This document shows, piece after piece, positions 11,914 through 24,684 of a DNA stretch of 64,000 bases. Positions within the stretch are counted from its first letter, which is position 1. The number at the start of each line of letters is the position of its first letter. The notes under the pieces were generated by a model, which was given only the letters and a program-made list of their open reading frames with translations, did not search any database and was not told where the DNA came from. This DNA is from Morella rubra (lineage: Eukaryota > Streptophyta > Magnoliopsida > Fagales > Myricaceae), in the NCBI GenBank assembly GCA_003952965.2, contig CM025849.1:20375034-20439033 (forward strand). Reading direction: 5' to 3'. The translations under genes were made by a program, and so were the position numbers.

Positions 11914-13220
11914 TTATGAAGCTCTTGGCCATATCGTATCATGTCTATGTACCTTTTGGGTGCAACTGCAAACAGTATAGTTGACGACGTTTGTATAACA
12001 GTTCCCTAATAGCATGTCTCCTAATTTAGGGGAGTTGATAAGTTGTACGCTTTAGGGAACTCTTTTAGATTCCATTTGTTTTGTAGTATTTTACTTTCTG
12101 AAAAGTATTTTTCATACTTTCAACTATTTGGGGAGCCTCGTGAAATACAGTCAACCGAAACTTAATTCGATCAACCGTAAAAGATAGTTCCACTTTCTTG
12201 AAAGTGGTTTATTTTTTGAAACTAGTAAATTTTCTTTCCTAAACTGCCTCTCCCAGTTTTAGGGCTAGCCAAAAATCAATCGACCCGACCTCCTAACTCG
12301 AAACTGACCCCTTTCAACCCAAACTGGTCAGGTTACATCGTGGTCGGGGTCGGGTTTTGAAGCATGAACCCGAGAAAAATTAAATTCATGTTCGCGTCTC
12401 TAACCCGAAACCTCATTCAAAAGAATCCAATCCTAACGGTTTTAGCTTTTTTGGGGGTCGGGGTCAGGTTTTGAAACATGAACCCGAAAAAATTAGGCTT
12501 ATGTTCGAGTCTCTAACCGAAAATTAAAGCATTCAAAAGAACATGACCCCGAGGATTTTAGTTTTTTTTTTTTTTTTGTCAGGGTCAAGTTTTGAAACAT
12601 GAACCGAGAAAAATCAAGTTTGTGTTTACGTCTTTAACCTGAAATTTAAGCATTCAGAGGAACCCGACCTTGACGGTTTTAGCTTTTTAAGGGGTCAAGG
12701 TCGGATTTTGAAATACGAACCCAAAAAAAATTAGATTAATATTCGAGTTTCTAATTAGAAACTAAAACATTCAAAGGAACTCAACCCCTTTCTTACTCTC
12801 TTGAAAACTTTATTTTATTTTATTTCAAATTGATGTTAAAAATTAAGAAGACGTTCAGTTAAAAAAAATCCTCAGGATATTTTTGAATTCTGAGAATACA
12901 AAATATTCTACAACCAAACATCATTCTTAACACTACATAAAAATAACTAAAACACGCATACCAATAAAGTTAACATCACCTAAAAATTCTCAAAACACAA
13001 AAAAATTCTCAAAAAACACCACAACCAAACAACCTCTTAAGTTTATTAATCATATAAAATCACGAAAAATATAACATACGTCAAAAACATTGAAAAATAC
13101 TTTCAAAAAATATATTTGATGCAACAACCAAACACTGAAAATTATAATTTTAAAAAACATAATGCATTGGAAATTGTTTTACACAAGTGTTTTACGAAAA
13201 CAAACCAGCTTCTTCCTAAC
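11914..13220. other. HKT 3' flank with a ~1.2-kb block absent after the second copy
   Basis: Downstream flanks of the two HKT copies match up to about 11970 and again from about 13220 (CTTGTATATCTTT..., GTCTCACGCAACAAACTTCC). The intervening ~1.2 kb is missing after copy 2. It contains the ~117-bp tandem array. No terminal inverted repeats were recognised, so its nature (insertion here or deletion there) is open. Confidence 0.55.
12338..12795. repeat. Tandem array, four units of about 117 bp
   Basis: A diverged unit recurs with TTTTGAA(A/G)CATGAACCC-like sequence at about 12355, 12470, 12591 and 12706, at spacings of 114, 121 and 116 bp. Each unit also contains a GGGTC(G/A)GGGTC-like stretch and a TTTTAG run. 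Confidence 0.8.
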
Positions 13221-13552
13221 TTGTATATCTTTATACTTTTTTGTATGAATATAATCACTTACTTATAAAAAAAAAAAAACACACAATATGAAATGGTGAT
13301 GTTTTCTGAAACTCTTAGAAACTAAGCGCTAAGTTGTCTCACGCAACAAACTTCCTTATCAACCAATTAGTTTGATCGAGTGGTCCACTTCCGTTGTGTT
13401 AAAATATGATGATTTTCTTCAATATTATCGAATTTAGCTTTGTCTCATCGTACATGGATATAGGCTAGAGATGACAAGTCCATTGTACAAGTTCAAACCT
13501 TACTGTGTTTGATTGCCCGAAATGAATACTTCATGTTGAGGACAGACTCAAT

Positions 13553-13575
13553 TCGAGAGAGAGAGAGAGAGAGAT
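13553..13575. repeat. GA microsatellite
   Basis: About ten GA dinucleotides in a row. Confidence 0.9.
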
Positions 13576-13838
13576 TAATCAGTTCAAATTAAGCTTTTCA
13601 CCTAGCTACATCATAACTCGGCAAAGCTTCCAAATGGAGGATATATTCCGGCAAAAGCACCTAAAGCCCAACTCTCGAAAGCTTCGTAAATTGGCAAAGA
13701 TGAAACTAAAGCATACGAGTATAATTCGCAAAGAACAAGCTGAACTTTTGAAATTTCAATAATTTCAAAAGATTATAGTGAGAGAGCTCCATGTGAAATG
13801 AACACCTTTTGAAATTTATCATCCTTTATAGTTTACCA

Positions 13839-14095
13839 TGTTTGAGAATATAATTCAAATAATAAAATCTTTATCTTCCTATAAATTTAAGCTTTTAAGA
13901 TGAGTGGTAGGTTCTCATGGTATCAAAGCTAATATTCTAAGTTCGAAACCTGACTCTGCACTCTACCCCAATTTTAATTAAATATTACATGTGTTAGGTT
14001 TCTCAATTAAAAAAAAGTCCAGCCCACACGTGAGAGGAAGTGTTAGAGAATACAATTCAAATAATAAAATCTTCCTCCTCCTATAAACTTAAGCT
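13839..14095 (+). mobile_element. TRIM-like miniature LTR element, relic
   Basis: A short direct repeat starts at 13839 (TGTTTGAGAATATAATTC) and again at 14041 (TGTTAGAGAATACAATTC). The first repeat ends in ...TTCTCA at 13917 and is followed directly by TGGTATCAAAGC, a primer-binding site of initiator-tRNA-Met type. A purine-rich GAGAGGAAG precedes the second repeat. Short LTRs and a non-coding interior of about 120 bp are typical of TRIMs. It is an old, incomplete copy. Confidence 0.6.
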
Positions 14096-14099
14096 TTAT

Positions 14100-14878
14100 T
14101 CTTGTAATAAGAAAATTGACATATTTAATCCACCCAATGACATATAGTGTAAATTAGAGTCTTTGATGTACCCCTTAACATAACAGAAACTATGTATTTT
14201 GGCATGTTCATGTGAAAATTTAGGTATATTGAAATTTTATTGAAGTTTGTGAAAAGATAGTTAAAATTTTGAAGTATATATGTTTTGTTGGCGTGGGAAA
14301 ATTTTTATATGTTATTAGAGTTTGTGTTAAAATATAAAGAGATAAGATTTGATAGGGTATTTTAATATTGAGAAAGTGACAGAATAGGGAGAAAGAAGGC
14401 TGATGGAATTTTTTTTAATATTGAAAAAGTGAAAAAGTGACACATGTCTGGAATATTTTTAAAATTGTAATATTTTGAGCATTTCTGATTTGTGACAGAA
14501 AATTTTCCAAAATTACTGTTTGGCGGTGAAATTTTTGAAATGAACAAAATTTTGGAAAATTCCTATATTCCAGCTAAACCATGGAAACTGTACCAGACAG
14601 CTTGCTATCACCTGGAAGGAGATGTGCTTGGATGAAGGTCGCCTGGAGACAGAGTTATGCAGAAGAGCATGGATAGGGTACGGCCAATTTTTAGAGGCTC
14701 AAAGGCTGGTAACTTTTCTACGTCGACCCGGCCAATTTCTTACCACGGGGAAGTTATGAGAATAAAACTTTATCATGAGAAGCACGAGTTTGAGACGGCA
14801 AGGCATCTATAATTCTTCATTCTTTCAATGTCATACGTTCTCCTTCACGTATTGTCGTTGACAGATTATAGACAATAC
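14100..14878. other. Intergenic, nothing recognised
   Basis: AT-rich sequence between the TRIM relic and the second HKT copy; no coding similarity seen. Confidence 0.4.
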
Positions 14879-15886
14879 AGGGAAATTCCGCCAGAGAGGG
14901 AGCCTTGAGCACGTACAGCACCTGGCGCCTCTTCATAAGCCTCGACGTCCCACTGAAAGCATTCCAGGAAAGTCTTCACGCAATGACGATGAAGAGCTTT
15001 CCTGGATTTGGCAGGAAATTTGAGCATCTCTCTGTCAAATTTCCGTCTCTTGGCAAGAAATTAAGCTTAAAAATAGTCTCAACTTGACTAGATTAAGTTT
15101 TCGAAATTTTCACTTCAACACGTTCTCATCGTTCATGGTAAATGTTCATCATGAATGCTAGGAATTAGCTAATCATACAGAATGATCTTAATTAGTAATT
15201 AGTAATACTCAAACGAGACTTTAATTGGGCAGCTTCGTTTACTGTTTTATCACAGTTATCTCCCACCATATACTACCTTCATTCCAACGAAGGGTCTTGA
15301 GCAGGTCTCAGAAAATAGGAAAGGAAGCTGCGAAAATCGAAGAACGACTTTCGTGGATCGTCTGATGCTCTCCTATTTGGCCATATTCATCTTCCTCATA
15401 TGAATTACAGAGGGACAGAAAATGAAGGATGACCCTCTCAACTTCAGTGCGATGAACGTCATTTTCGAAGTGATAAGGTTAGCTTTAATTAATATTTTTT
15501 TTTCCCCTTTCTTTTCTCACTCTCATATACATATGTGAACAAGTTGAAGGAACGATTACAGTCTTCGGCAATCGATTGGTTTAAGAAGTATTGCGTAGCA
15601 AACCCAAACCTTAATTAAATTGTATGACAAACATTAATGTCCGGCCGTCTAACATCACTAATGTTCATCTGACAATATGATCTGTAGTGCATACGCGAAT
15701 GTTGGGTACACAAATGGCTATAGTTGCAAACTGCAGCTGAAACCAGATAGCTCCCGCAAAGACACCTGCTTCGGATTCGTTGGGAGATGGAGAACCAAGG
15801 GCAAATTTATCCTCATCATTGTGATGTTATTTGGGAGGCTTAAAAGATTCCGTGTGAAAGGTGTTACAGCCTGGAAACTTTCTTAA
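14879..15886 (+). pseudogene. Truncated tandem copy of the HKT gene
   Basis: Promoter block, start codon (14989, matching the first copy) and about 25 codons of exon 1 are present (MKSFPGFGRKFEHLSVKFPS). The sequence then jumps at about 15064 into what corresponds to the 3' part of intron 1, so most of exon 1 and of intron 1 are gone. Exon 2 (about 15256-15480) and exon 3 (about 15689-15886, ending AWKLS) remain with splice sites. Exon 2 has an in-frame TGA in place of a Cys codon (CTC ATA TGA), and the first base after the acceptor differs. Without three of the four pore units it cannot make a transporter. Confidence 0.9.
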
Positions 15887-17233
15887 TTATGGAGCTCTTA
15901 ACCATATCGTATGTGAATGTACCTTTTGGGTGCAAAGCAGCAAAATTGTACATCTTTTTACTTTTTTTGTATTAATGTTATCACTTTAAAAAAAACACAC
16001 ACACAATAAAATGATGAAGTTTTCGTGAGTCCGTAGTGCTTGTCTTGGAAAGAAACTAGAGCTAGCACTTCCCTAGCTGTCTCACGCAACAAACTTCCTT
16101 GTTTCAAGCAAGTATTTTTGATCGAGTGGTCCACTCTGGTTATTGGGTCAAATTAACCCGCATACAAACCGCGTTAATTAGCTCAATTATATGCTTAGAA
16201 ATGGTGGGGACCGGGTGGCCTCCAGAGCTAATCATTGAAGCGGGCCAAGATGGTGTGCTGTGCCCACTCTATTATTTAGATGGTGGGGCCTTCCCAGTGA
16301 TGGAACTTCTGGATGTGGCCCTGCATGAATTTCCTCGACCTTGTGATGTATCTGCCACTTGATCCGTCCGTCCTCCAGCTCCTAATTTCTAACAAGTGGT
16401 GTCAAAGTTGTATGCCATCCATTGTTGGCCCAAGGTGTACTTATGCGGGCAATTAATTACACTGAAAAGTCATGGACGTGTCGACCGACTATATATGTAT
16501 GTCAATCGCAGAGTTTGGCGGTCTCTACACAAGCACGTGTAAAATTATACTCGAGAAGACTCCAAAGGAGAGGACAAGCAAGAGAATTTTGAAACGAAAC
16601 GAAGGCAATATTGGGAAAGTAGAAGAGAATATATATATATATATATATAATATTAGGGTTTCCCTACCATGTGGCATATGCAAAGCGCAGACATGAGACA
16701 ACTAGTCATCTTCAGAAAGACAGCTAAGCATCGTGCATGGGAAAGACACGGTATAGCTAGCCACTGCAATAAGTTCCGGCATACCAAACGAGCTGCTTCG
16801 AAGCCACAAGAATAATCGTTTAGAGATATTTTGTGAGAGACAGAGAGAGAAAGAAGATACTGAGCATCTTCTGCTACGCGTCACGTGCCTGCAGGCTGCT
16901 TGCTAATTGCTTGAAGAAGATGAAAAAAATATTGAAGAGTGGTGTTAGGTATACAAAAAGGCAAAGGCAAAGGCCTTCCGGACGGTATGTAGCATCTTTG
17001 TGTCCTGGTTTAGGTATGTCAAAAGTTGACGCCTAACGGTGCATATTTGTGGATACAAAAGGCAAAGCTAGCCTACTTACACCAAGAAAGGAATGAGATT
17101 CATCGAGATTAAATGTGGTTTTTAGAAGGATTGGCCAAACGACAGAGAATATATATTGGATCGGTTCTCTACATTAATGTGAAGGAAATATTAGCACGAA
17201 GATCCAACAAACAAGAATCAAGAAATAGCTAAC
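15887..17233. other. Flank of HKT copy 2 and intergenic DNA
   Basis: Up to about 16130 it matches the 3' flank of the first HKT copy (13200-13390). Beyond that nothing was recognised except a short AT microsatellite at about 16627-16650. Confidence 0.5.
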
Positions 17234-17780
17234 ACTTTCTCACATAAAAATCTTCGGATGCGTAATTCTGATGCAATCCACAAGCTGTCATGGGTATACT
17301 TGGACATAACCCTCTGGATAAACCCATTGGAGTAGTACGATTCGAAGTTATAGCTCTTTGGATGGGTTCGTTTCGGTTCGGATTCAGGCATAATAGTAAG
17401 ATCCTAATCAATTATTCCCATTTGGCCACCACACTAATGACGTCTATGGATGGTTTACATCAAATTATTCCAACAAAAATGAGCAGGGAAATAGCTAGCT
17501 AACACGAAGGTGGGGGAAAGTAGAAACTTTCTCACATAAAATCTTCGGATATTGCGTAATTCTGATGCAGTCCAGAAGTCATGACTTGGACCTAACCCTC
17601 TGGATAAACCCATTGGAGTACGAAATTCGAAGGTATAGCTCTTTGGATGGGTTGGTTCGGCTTCAGGCATAATAGTAAGATCCTATTCAATTATTCACAT
17701 TTAGCCACCATATATACTAATGACTTCTATGGATGGTTTACATCAAATTATTTATAATAAAAAAAAAATAGAGCAGGGAA
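17234..17780 (+). repeat. Tandem duplication, two units of about 255 bp
   Basis: Copies at about 17234-17490 and 17526-17780 share ACTTTCTCACATAAAA, CCCTCTGGATAAACCCATTG, ATGGTTTACATCAAATTATT and GAGCAGGGAA. They differ by scattered substitutions and small indels. No coding content was recognised. Confidence 0.85.
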
Positions 17781-19011
17781 GCCTTAATGGGTAACTAACT
17801 AATTCGATCTGAGCTGTAGATGTAGCTTTGTTCGAAAATTTCCATAAACGCTTACACGGTCTTCAGCAAAACATCCAGCATCAACCTAAACAACCCTCTA
17901 TGGATGGCCTTATCCGAAGCCTCGTTCAACCTAAACAACTAGTATCGTTTGTAGCCATCAGGCAATTAAAACTAGCAAGTTTGTTTGAGTTAATATATAT
18001 ACATTATACTGTTACTTTCTCTGATGTCCCTAGATTATATAATCCTGCAGGGATTTTCTTTCACGAAATCTTAAAATATACTTATTCTCCTCGCACATAT
18101 TCTGCAGTAGAACAACGAGCAAATATATAAGATGATTAGTTTGAAAAAGTTTCGGAATAGAAAATAATCTCCCGGCTCATTAATTAATTAACAGCAAGAT
18201 TAGTCGATAGTAATAGTTAATTTATTCGTGCTATTATTCTCGAGCCTCGAGGGACAAGTTGACATAATTTGTATTCTCCTATAATGTATAGAACACACAC
18301 TGAGTGGAGAAACAAGACGTTCGTTCCAAATTATGCCATCTGAATTTCTCTTCGGGCTTTTAAGAACAAAATCTGCACTAAAAAGGACTTCTCGATCGAT
18401 TCAAAAATGCCAGGCGCAATTTAAAGAATAGTTCCGTCCCATAGGGCTTTAATTAAAGGTATTTTCCTTCTTCTTTTTTATATCATGAAAATTCCCAGCA
18501 ATTTCCTTGCTGATATAAGATTTGACATCCAATATTATTGATTTCCTATTCATTGCAATTTGCAGACAGAAACCCCACAGTAGTGTAGGAATAAATTAGA
18601 GGTCCACCACTCCTCTTCTCATCTCAGCCCGGTCCCTCTAAGATCTAAATTTGGGACCACAGCGTATTGGATACAAGGACTAGCATGCACAGCTGACCAC
18701 AAATTCAGCACCTTCCAAAACACTCTTCCCGATAAACAGCATGCAGCAAAAAAGAGGTAAGCTGAACCACATGATACAAGTGTTCAAATCTTTTGCTTCA
18801 TAAAGGACAGGACGACCCGCCAGGAGACCACATACTGAGTATCCTGACATTCCCGTCTACTTTCTTATAAGAACAAGTAGTTAAAGAAAATGAAGAATAA
18901 AAAAGAAAAAGAAATTGCTGTGTACAATTTCCTCCAAATCTTTACCCCAAGTATTAGAAAGATTTTCATCCTAACTACCACCTGCGCGAACCAAAGTTTA
19001 TAGTTAGAGAG
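17781..19011. other. Intergenic, nothing recognised
   Basis: No gene, RNA or clear repeat end was identified up to the scaffold gap. Confidence 0.4.
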
Positions 19012-20011
19012 NNNNNNNNNNNNNNNNNNNNNNNNNNNNNNNNNNNNNNNNNNNNNNNNNNNNNNNNNNNNNNNNNNNNNNNNNNNNNNNNNNNNNNNNN
19101 NNNNNNNNNNNNNNNNNNNNNNNNNNNNNNNNNNNNNNNNNNNNNNNNNNNNNNNNNNNNNNNNNNNNNNNNNNNNNNNNNNNNNNNNNNNNNNNNNNNN
19201 NNNNNNNNNNNNNNNNNNNNNNNNNNNNNNNNNNNNNNNNNNNNNNNNNNNNNNNNNNNNNNNNNNNNNNNNNNNNNNNNNNNNNNNNNNNNNNNNNNNN
19301 NNNNNNNNNNNNNNNNNNNNNNNNNNNNNNNNNNNNNNNNNNNNNNNNNNNNNNNNNNNNNNNNNNNNNNNNNNNNNNNNNNNNNNNNNNNNNNNNNNNN
19401 NNNNNNNNNNNNNNNNNNNNNNNNNNNNNNNNNNNNNNNNNNNNNNNNNNNNNNNNNNNNNNNNNNNNNNNNNNNNNNNNNNNNNNNNNNNNNNNNNNNN
19501 NNNNNNNNNNNNNNNNNNNNNNNNNNNNNNNNNNNNNNNNNNNNNNNNNNNNNNNNNNNNNNNNNNNNNNNNNNNNNNNNNNNNNNNNNNNNNNNNNNNN
19601 NNNNNNNNNNNNNNNNNNNNNNNNNNNNNNNNNNNNNNNNNNNNNNNNNNNNNNNNNNNNNNNNNNNNNNNNNNNNNNNNNNNNNNNNNNNNNNNNNNNN
19701 NNNNNNNNNNNNNNNNNNNNNNNNNNNNNNNNNNNNNNNNNNNNNNNNNNNNNNNNNNNNNNNNNNNNNNNNNNNNNNNNNNNNNNNNNNNNNNNNNNNN
19801 NNNNNNNNNNNNNNNNNNNNNNNNNNNNNNNNNNNNNNNNNNNNNNNNNNNNNNNNNNNNNNNNNNNNNNNNNNNNNNNNNNNNNNNNNNNNNNNNNNNN
19901 NNNNNNNNNNNNNNNNNNNNNNNNNNNNNNNNNNNNNNNNNNNNNNNNNNNNNNNNNNNNNNNNNNNNNNNNNNNNNNNNNNNNNNNNNNNNNNNNNNNN
20001 NNNNNNNNNNN
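19012..20011. other. Assembly gap (1000 N)
   Basis: Exactly 1000 N, a conventional placeholder length, so the true distance between the flanks is unknown. Any open frame crossing it is an artefact. Confidence 0.99.
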
Positions 20012-20144
20012 AGTTTTAAATTAGTAGAAATTAAGCTCTCTAAATTGAAGTAAAACAATATTTTATTACATTCACATGAAAAGGATGTAAAATTTAAAAC
20101 CTTCAGAAAATTAAACTTATTTATCTCACTGATTATAAAAAAAT

Positions 20145-20315
20145 AAAAGACTACATTAGACAATGTGGATCTAATTAAAGCTAAGTATAATTACAAAATA
20201 GGCTCCTAAATTATTGTCCCACCAAAAGATGCACAACCTTAAAGGAAACCATTAATAGATGAGTTCTTTCATACCTTAACAATATTTATTTTTAAATTAT
20301 ATGGAAGTAATAATA
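20145..20315 (+). repeat. Dispersed repeat, copy 1 (inverse of 61920-62090)
   Basis: About 170 bp align, reverse-complemented, with 61920-62090. Shared parts include GACTACATTAG, TCCTAAATTATTGTCCCACC (A/G differences), GATGAGTTCTTTCA and AAATTATATGGAAGTAAT. I see no coding content; the repeat class is unknown. Confidence 0.75.
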
Positions 20316-21045
20316 TTATTAAGCAATATATTTCTTCGGTTCGATATCCATAATTCTTCAATTGAATTAAAAGATATATATTGTAAAAGTTTAATTAGCC
20401 AGTACGTTCGGCTAACGAGGGAACTAATGATTTTTGGGCGATGACTTATTGGACTCCGTTGATTATTTGATTGGGGTTCAGATAGCGTTTGACAGTTATT
20501 GAAAGTGCTAAACAATGAAAAAGGGTTAAGTTCAAAATTTTAATTATGTCATATAATCATATTCTTTTCGCTAATATATAGATTATACATTTATAAAATT
20601 TTGAAAGGTTTTCAAAAATTGATGCAAGAAATTTAATACAAGCCAATTCATAAATAAATATTGGAAAAAAGCTACATTTTTTAGGGCAACACAACAATGA
20701 TACTTTTGTTTGTGAATTTTTCTGAAGGATGCTAAAATGAAGGTGCCAAATTTGGGATCTCCCTCTACTTGAGATTTTGGAAAACTACATAAAATTAAGT
20801 GATAAATAAATTTTCACCCTCAAATTACTATGGAGTTTTTGGCACTGTGCATTTTAAACTATCACTTAACGGGGTGGTTCTATGTTATTTGGGGCTTTAG
20901 CGAGACCTCAAACTAGGCCTTTTATAATAAGGTGTTAAATATTATATTTAAATATTAATAAAATTTAGTTAAAAAGCGTTATTTTAGCTTTTAATGTCAT
21001 GATATTTTCTCTTTGATAGTTAAGTCAAATATCAAGCGACGAGGC
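20316..21045. other. AT-rich intergenic, nothing recognised
   Basis: No feature could be supported. Confidence 0.4.
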
Positions 21046-23203
21046 TCCGATACCAATTGTGAGTTTCTTATGGATAACCTAAGAGGGGGTGAATTGAGTT
21101 TTATAAAAATTTTGCAAAGGGATCACCAAGAAAAAGAAAAATACTTCAGAAGAATATGCCAGATAAGACATCAAAGCATAGCCTTTCAACCAACAAAGAG
21201 TGATCAAATGACATACCCCAAGCTTTTGTTTATCATAACATGAATTTGTTTATGAAAAACAAGTTTTGGTTTAATAGTACATTAGAGGATAATTAGTGAA
21301 TTAATGTATAGATTACATCGTGATTCGGAGATAAAATTAGTACTTGATGTATTATTTTGAAAACCTTGATTAGGGTCTGATTTAGTGAAATTTGGAGTTC
21401 ATAACTGACCAATCTTTTATTCAGGATGTTGAGATGTACATTTTGAGCCAATTTAATTTTGGAAGCTAATAGGACGGGGTTTCGTCAAAATTGTAAACGT
21501 GTGATTTTTAGGCAATTAGTAGGTCGGTTGTTTATCCTTGAACGTGTATTTCAATTTTGGAGATATTCTGTTTTTCAGAAGCTAGTAGGACGATTTATGA
21601 ACATTGTTGGATAATCGATGAAACTTAGCAAGTAAGTCTTGGAAACTTAGTCACTAAGCTAGGTAAATTCGACAGCCTTAGATGATGACACTTAGCAAGG
21701 CTAAGAAGCACGAGGAAGCAAGGCTAAACCAAAGGAACTTGAAGTGTCAAAAACCAGGAAAATCGGCCATTACTCCATGGCTTCCTAGGTGAATTTTGGT
21801 TGCTCTAGGTTGTTAAGTGTTGAAGGGAGGAGAACATAGCCTCACGACTCACCTAATAGATTAGATCGGCCGGGCATGTATTGGAATGCAACCGGTCATG
21901 TTTGCCTATAAATAGAGGTGAAATTTGGCAATTGAAGAGTACACATTTCAATTCGAATTTTGTGAGTTAAATCTCAAGAGCAAGAGTGAAGTGAAGTGGG
22001 AGAAAGAGGAGGAAAAAATCTAGAGAAAATTCGGCTACATTAGAGGTAAAGGTTAGTTTGGTTATCTTTAATTTCGATTCAAAAGCTTTCAAAAGTTTTA
22101 AGAAGTTTGTTGTGAATCTCTTGTGTTTTTCAAAAGGATTCTTGAATCTATTGATGCCATGTGGTATTCTTCGTGTTCTTTGTATTCTTGATGAAGAACA
22201 ACTCGTGTTTTCAAAATAGTCTCATTTTCAAAGTTCGATTCTATGTTAAGGAGTTTTCAAAACTTTGATTCTTTTCTTTGCAAAATTCTTCATGAATTAT
22301 GTTTTTCAAATGTTTGGAAATATTTTTTGAAGGTTCCTTGTGATTTTAAAACACTATGTCATTTTGATTATGTCAAAATATTCATTATTTCTACATGGAG
22401 GTTATTCAGGTATTAACCTTGAAATCGAGGTGTTGTTTTTCTTCACAATACCTATCATTTTCTTTTGAAAATGTCAAACTTTTTTCTATGTTGAAAAATA
22501 TTATTTCCAAGAGAAGTTTAATGGTTAAGGTATGACATATCATGTAATGCAGGGCATTGACATGAGACATGCATACTTAACTAGTATTTGAAGACGTGAC
22601 AGTACTATGTACAGGAGGATGTGGACCACATGTTATGGCATCCTGGCTGTAGCTCCATCGTAAAAAGAAAAGTCTTAAATAAGGACATATTTTACTCTAG
22701 GAGTAATGCCACATGCTGTATGCCATATATATCACTCTGGAAGTGATGCCAAAGAGTGGTGGTTGAAATTTTGGAAAAGATGATCTTTATTTTGAGTCTT
22801 TCCTTGATTTCGTATTATTCATTTGATAAATTGATTTCTTCAATATCTTATTCATGCTATCTGCTACCTTTTGTACTAACCACTTGCTTTACTGAGTCAT
22901 TTGGAATAACTCTTTTTATGTTGTATCTCTAGTAGATGTCTGAGTACTACACAGGTGAATTCACCAAGGCTATAAGCCATGCTTCACTTATCTTGGAGTT
23001 AAAGTTCCGAGTGTGGGTGACTATAAACTTAGAGTTGTTAATCGAAGGTCGGGGTCATCACTGGATCACTGCAAATTCAGATGATTATGTCAACCTTTCG
23101 GATATGAGTGACTCTGATGAAGAACACTAGCAAACATCCAGCTTAACCTACCTTAGCTTGTTTTTTATTATAGTTTTCTTTATGTACACTTTGTAGTATG
23201 TAC
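21046..23203. mobile_element. LTR-like repeat relic(s)
   Basis: At 21046-21058 the sequence is the complement of a TGGTATCGGAGCC-like primer-binding site, followed by GAGGGGGTGAATTG, a sequence common near the ends of plant retrotransposon LTRs (minus-strand sense). Further on, CTATAAATAGAGG at about 21905 has the look of a TATA box with a downstream leader. At about 22640-22930 there is sequence of the kind found in plant gypsy LTRs. No paired LTRs or coding domains were found, so the family and limits are uncertain. Confidence 0.35.
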
Positions 23204-24476
23204 TGTTGACTTTTGTGCACAATCGAGATTTTGATGATTTCAATAAATGGATCAAGTTTATAAAACGGACATCTTCAAAGACAAAGACGTTTTGATGAAA
23301 GAGCCAAAGACTTGAAGAAAGAAGATCAAGAAGATGCAAAGAGCTCAAAAGTGAAGATTCAGACCTTAGGGTATAAACCTTGTAACTCTTAGTTTCACTT
23401 TTGACAAGGATTATGAATTACACTTGCATATCTTTCAAAACGTGCATAAACCGTTTTACCTTTTGTTTGAAGATTAAAATATTTTTAAAGGTTTTAAACA
23501 CCCCAATCAAACTCTCAAACCTTTCTAATAGTTATGAGGAGTAAGTCTTTAAAATTGGGTGTTTCAAAGAGGTCAAAAACGTGGTTTTAAATTGAACCGG
23601 ATCATGTGCTTAAGTTAAGGAGGTCGACCGGCTGGTGAAGCGGTCGACCGGTCTTCGACCGCTTGGTATAGCGGTTGACCTTGTTTTGAAATAGATTCGT
23701 TGAGTTCTGACAATATGACCGTTGAGTAACGGTAACTTGAAACGGTCAACCAGTTTATGTAGCGGTTGACCGGCTCGTTTTAACAGATGACTCCCAATGG
23801 CTATAAACGGCTAGTTTTCATATGTGGCCTATAAATACACCTTCATAACATCCAAAATAAATACACAACGACCACATATCATTTCATACTTGAGAAATAT
23901 TCCAAACCTTCATATTCTATATTTCTCATATCATTCACACAAAACACACTTTCATATCCTTGTCATTGTGTGAATCAAGAGATAGAGCTTTTCAATTTCA
24001 TATATACTCTTTGAGAGAGTTTATTCTTCAATCTTTATATCCAAAAGAGTGATTCTTTTAGTGAGGTTGTTCACTAAAGAAGAAGCTTAGAGAGGGTATA
24101 TCTCAAGCTTGGTTAGGTTGTGAGTGGTGAGCCCGAAAAATCACTTGGGTGGGTTTGAGTGTTAAGCCAGGAAAACACTTGTACGGTTCTCTAGCACCTG
24201 GAAGCTAGTGTATACTATTTGAAGATAGTGGAAAAACCTCAAGGCTCGGTAAAGGAGCTTGAGGGGTGGATGTAGGCGGGTTTGCCGAACCACCTAAAAA
24301 TCTCATGTTTGCTTCTCTAACCCTACTCTTTACATTTAACACTTATTTACTTGTTGCATCAATATACTTGTGCTAAATTATCTTTACTTTGCAAACACAC
24401 TTTTGGGGGTTAAAAGCGAAAAAGTTTGGAAACCCAATTCACCCCCCTCTTAGGTTGCCTTAATCTAGGATTTACA
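23204..24476 (+). mobile_element. Probable solo LTR, Ty1/copia-like
   Basis: Begins TGTTGACTTTTGTGC, ends near ...AGGATTTACA and contains the AATTCACCCCCCTCTTAGG sequence common near the 3' end of plant copia LTRs. It also has a CTATAAATACACC TATA-like box at about 23829 and GTCGACCGG-type repeats. The 5 bases on either side (TGTAC and TGCAC) are nearly the same. No internal domain adjoins it, so a solo LTR of about 1.27 kb is the best reading. It is a fossil. Confidence 0.55.
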
Positions 24477-24684
24477 TGCACATAGAAGATAGTTTGGTAC
24501 TCTTTTGTTTTATAAAAGTATGAATAAAAGGTCTTGTTAGTATTTTGTAATTAGAAAAGTTGTTGCTTTTACGATCCTTCCACTGATCGTAACCTCAGTT
24601 TAACAGTCGCGTCCATTATTATGAGACAATGCTAGAGGTCTTCATGGTTCAAACTATTACATCAAAGAATTGTCCTTTTTTAAA

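Noticed and set aside
16099-16362. Open frame of 87 codons after HKT copy 2
   Set aside because: Overlaps the duplicated HKT 3' flank at its start and matches no known family.
17828-18130. Open frame of 100 codons
   Set aside because: No domain and no support from neighbours; treated as chance.
18865-20163. A long open frame across the N run on the minus strand
   Set aside because: It is open only because N codons cannot be stops; the real flanks show no coding similarity.
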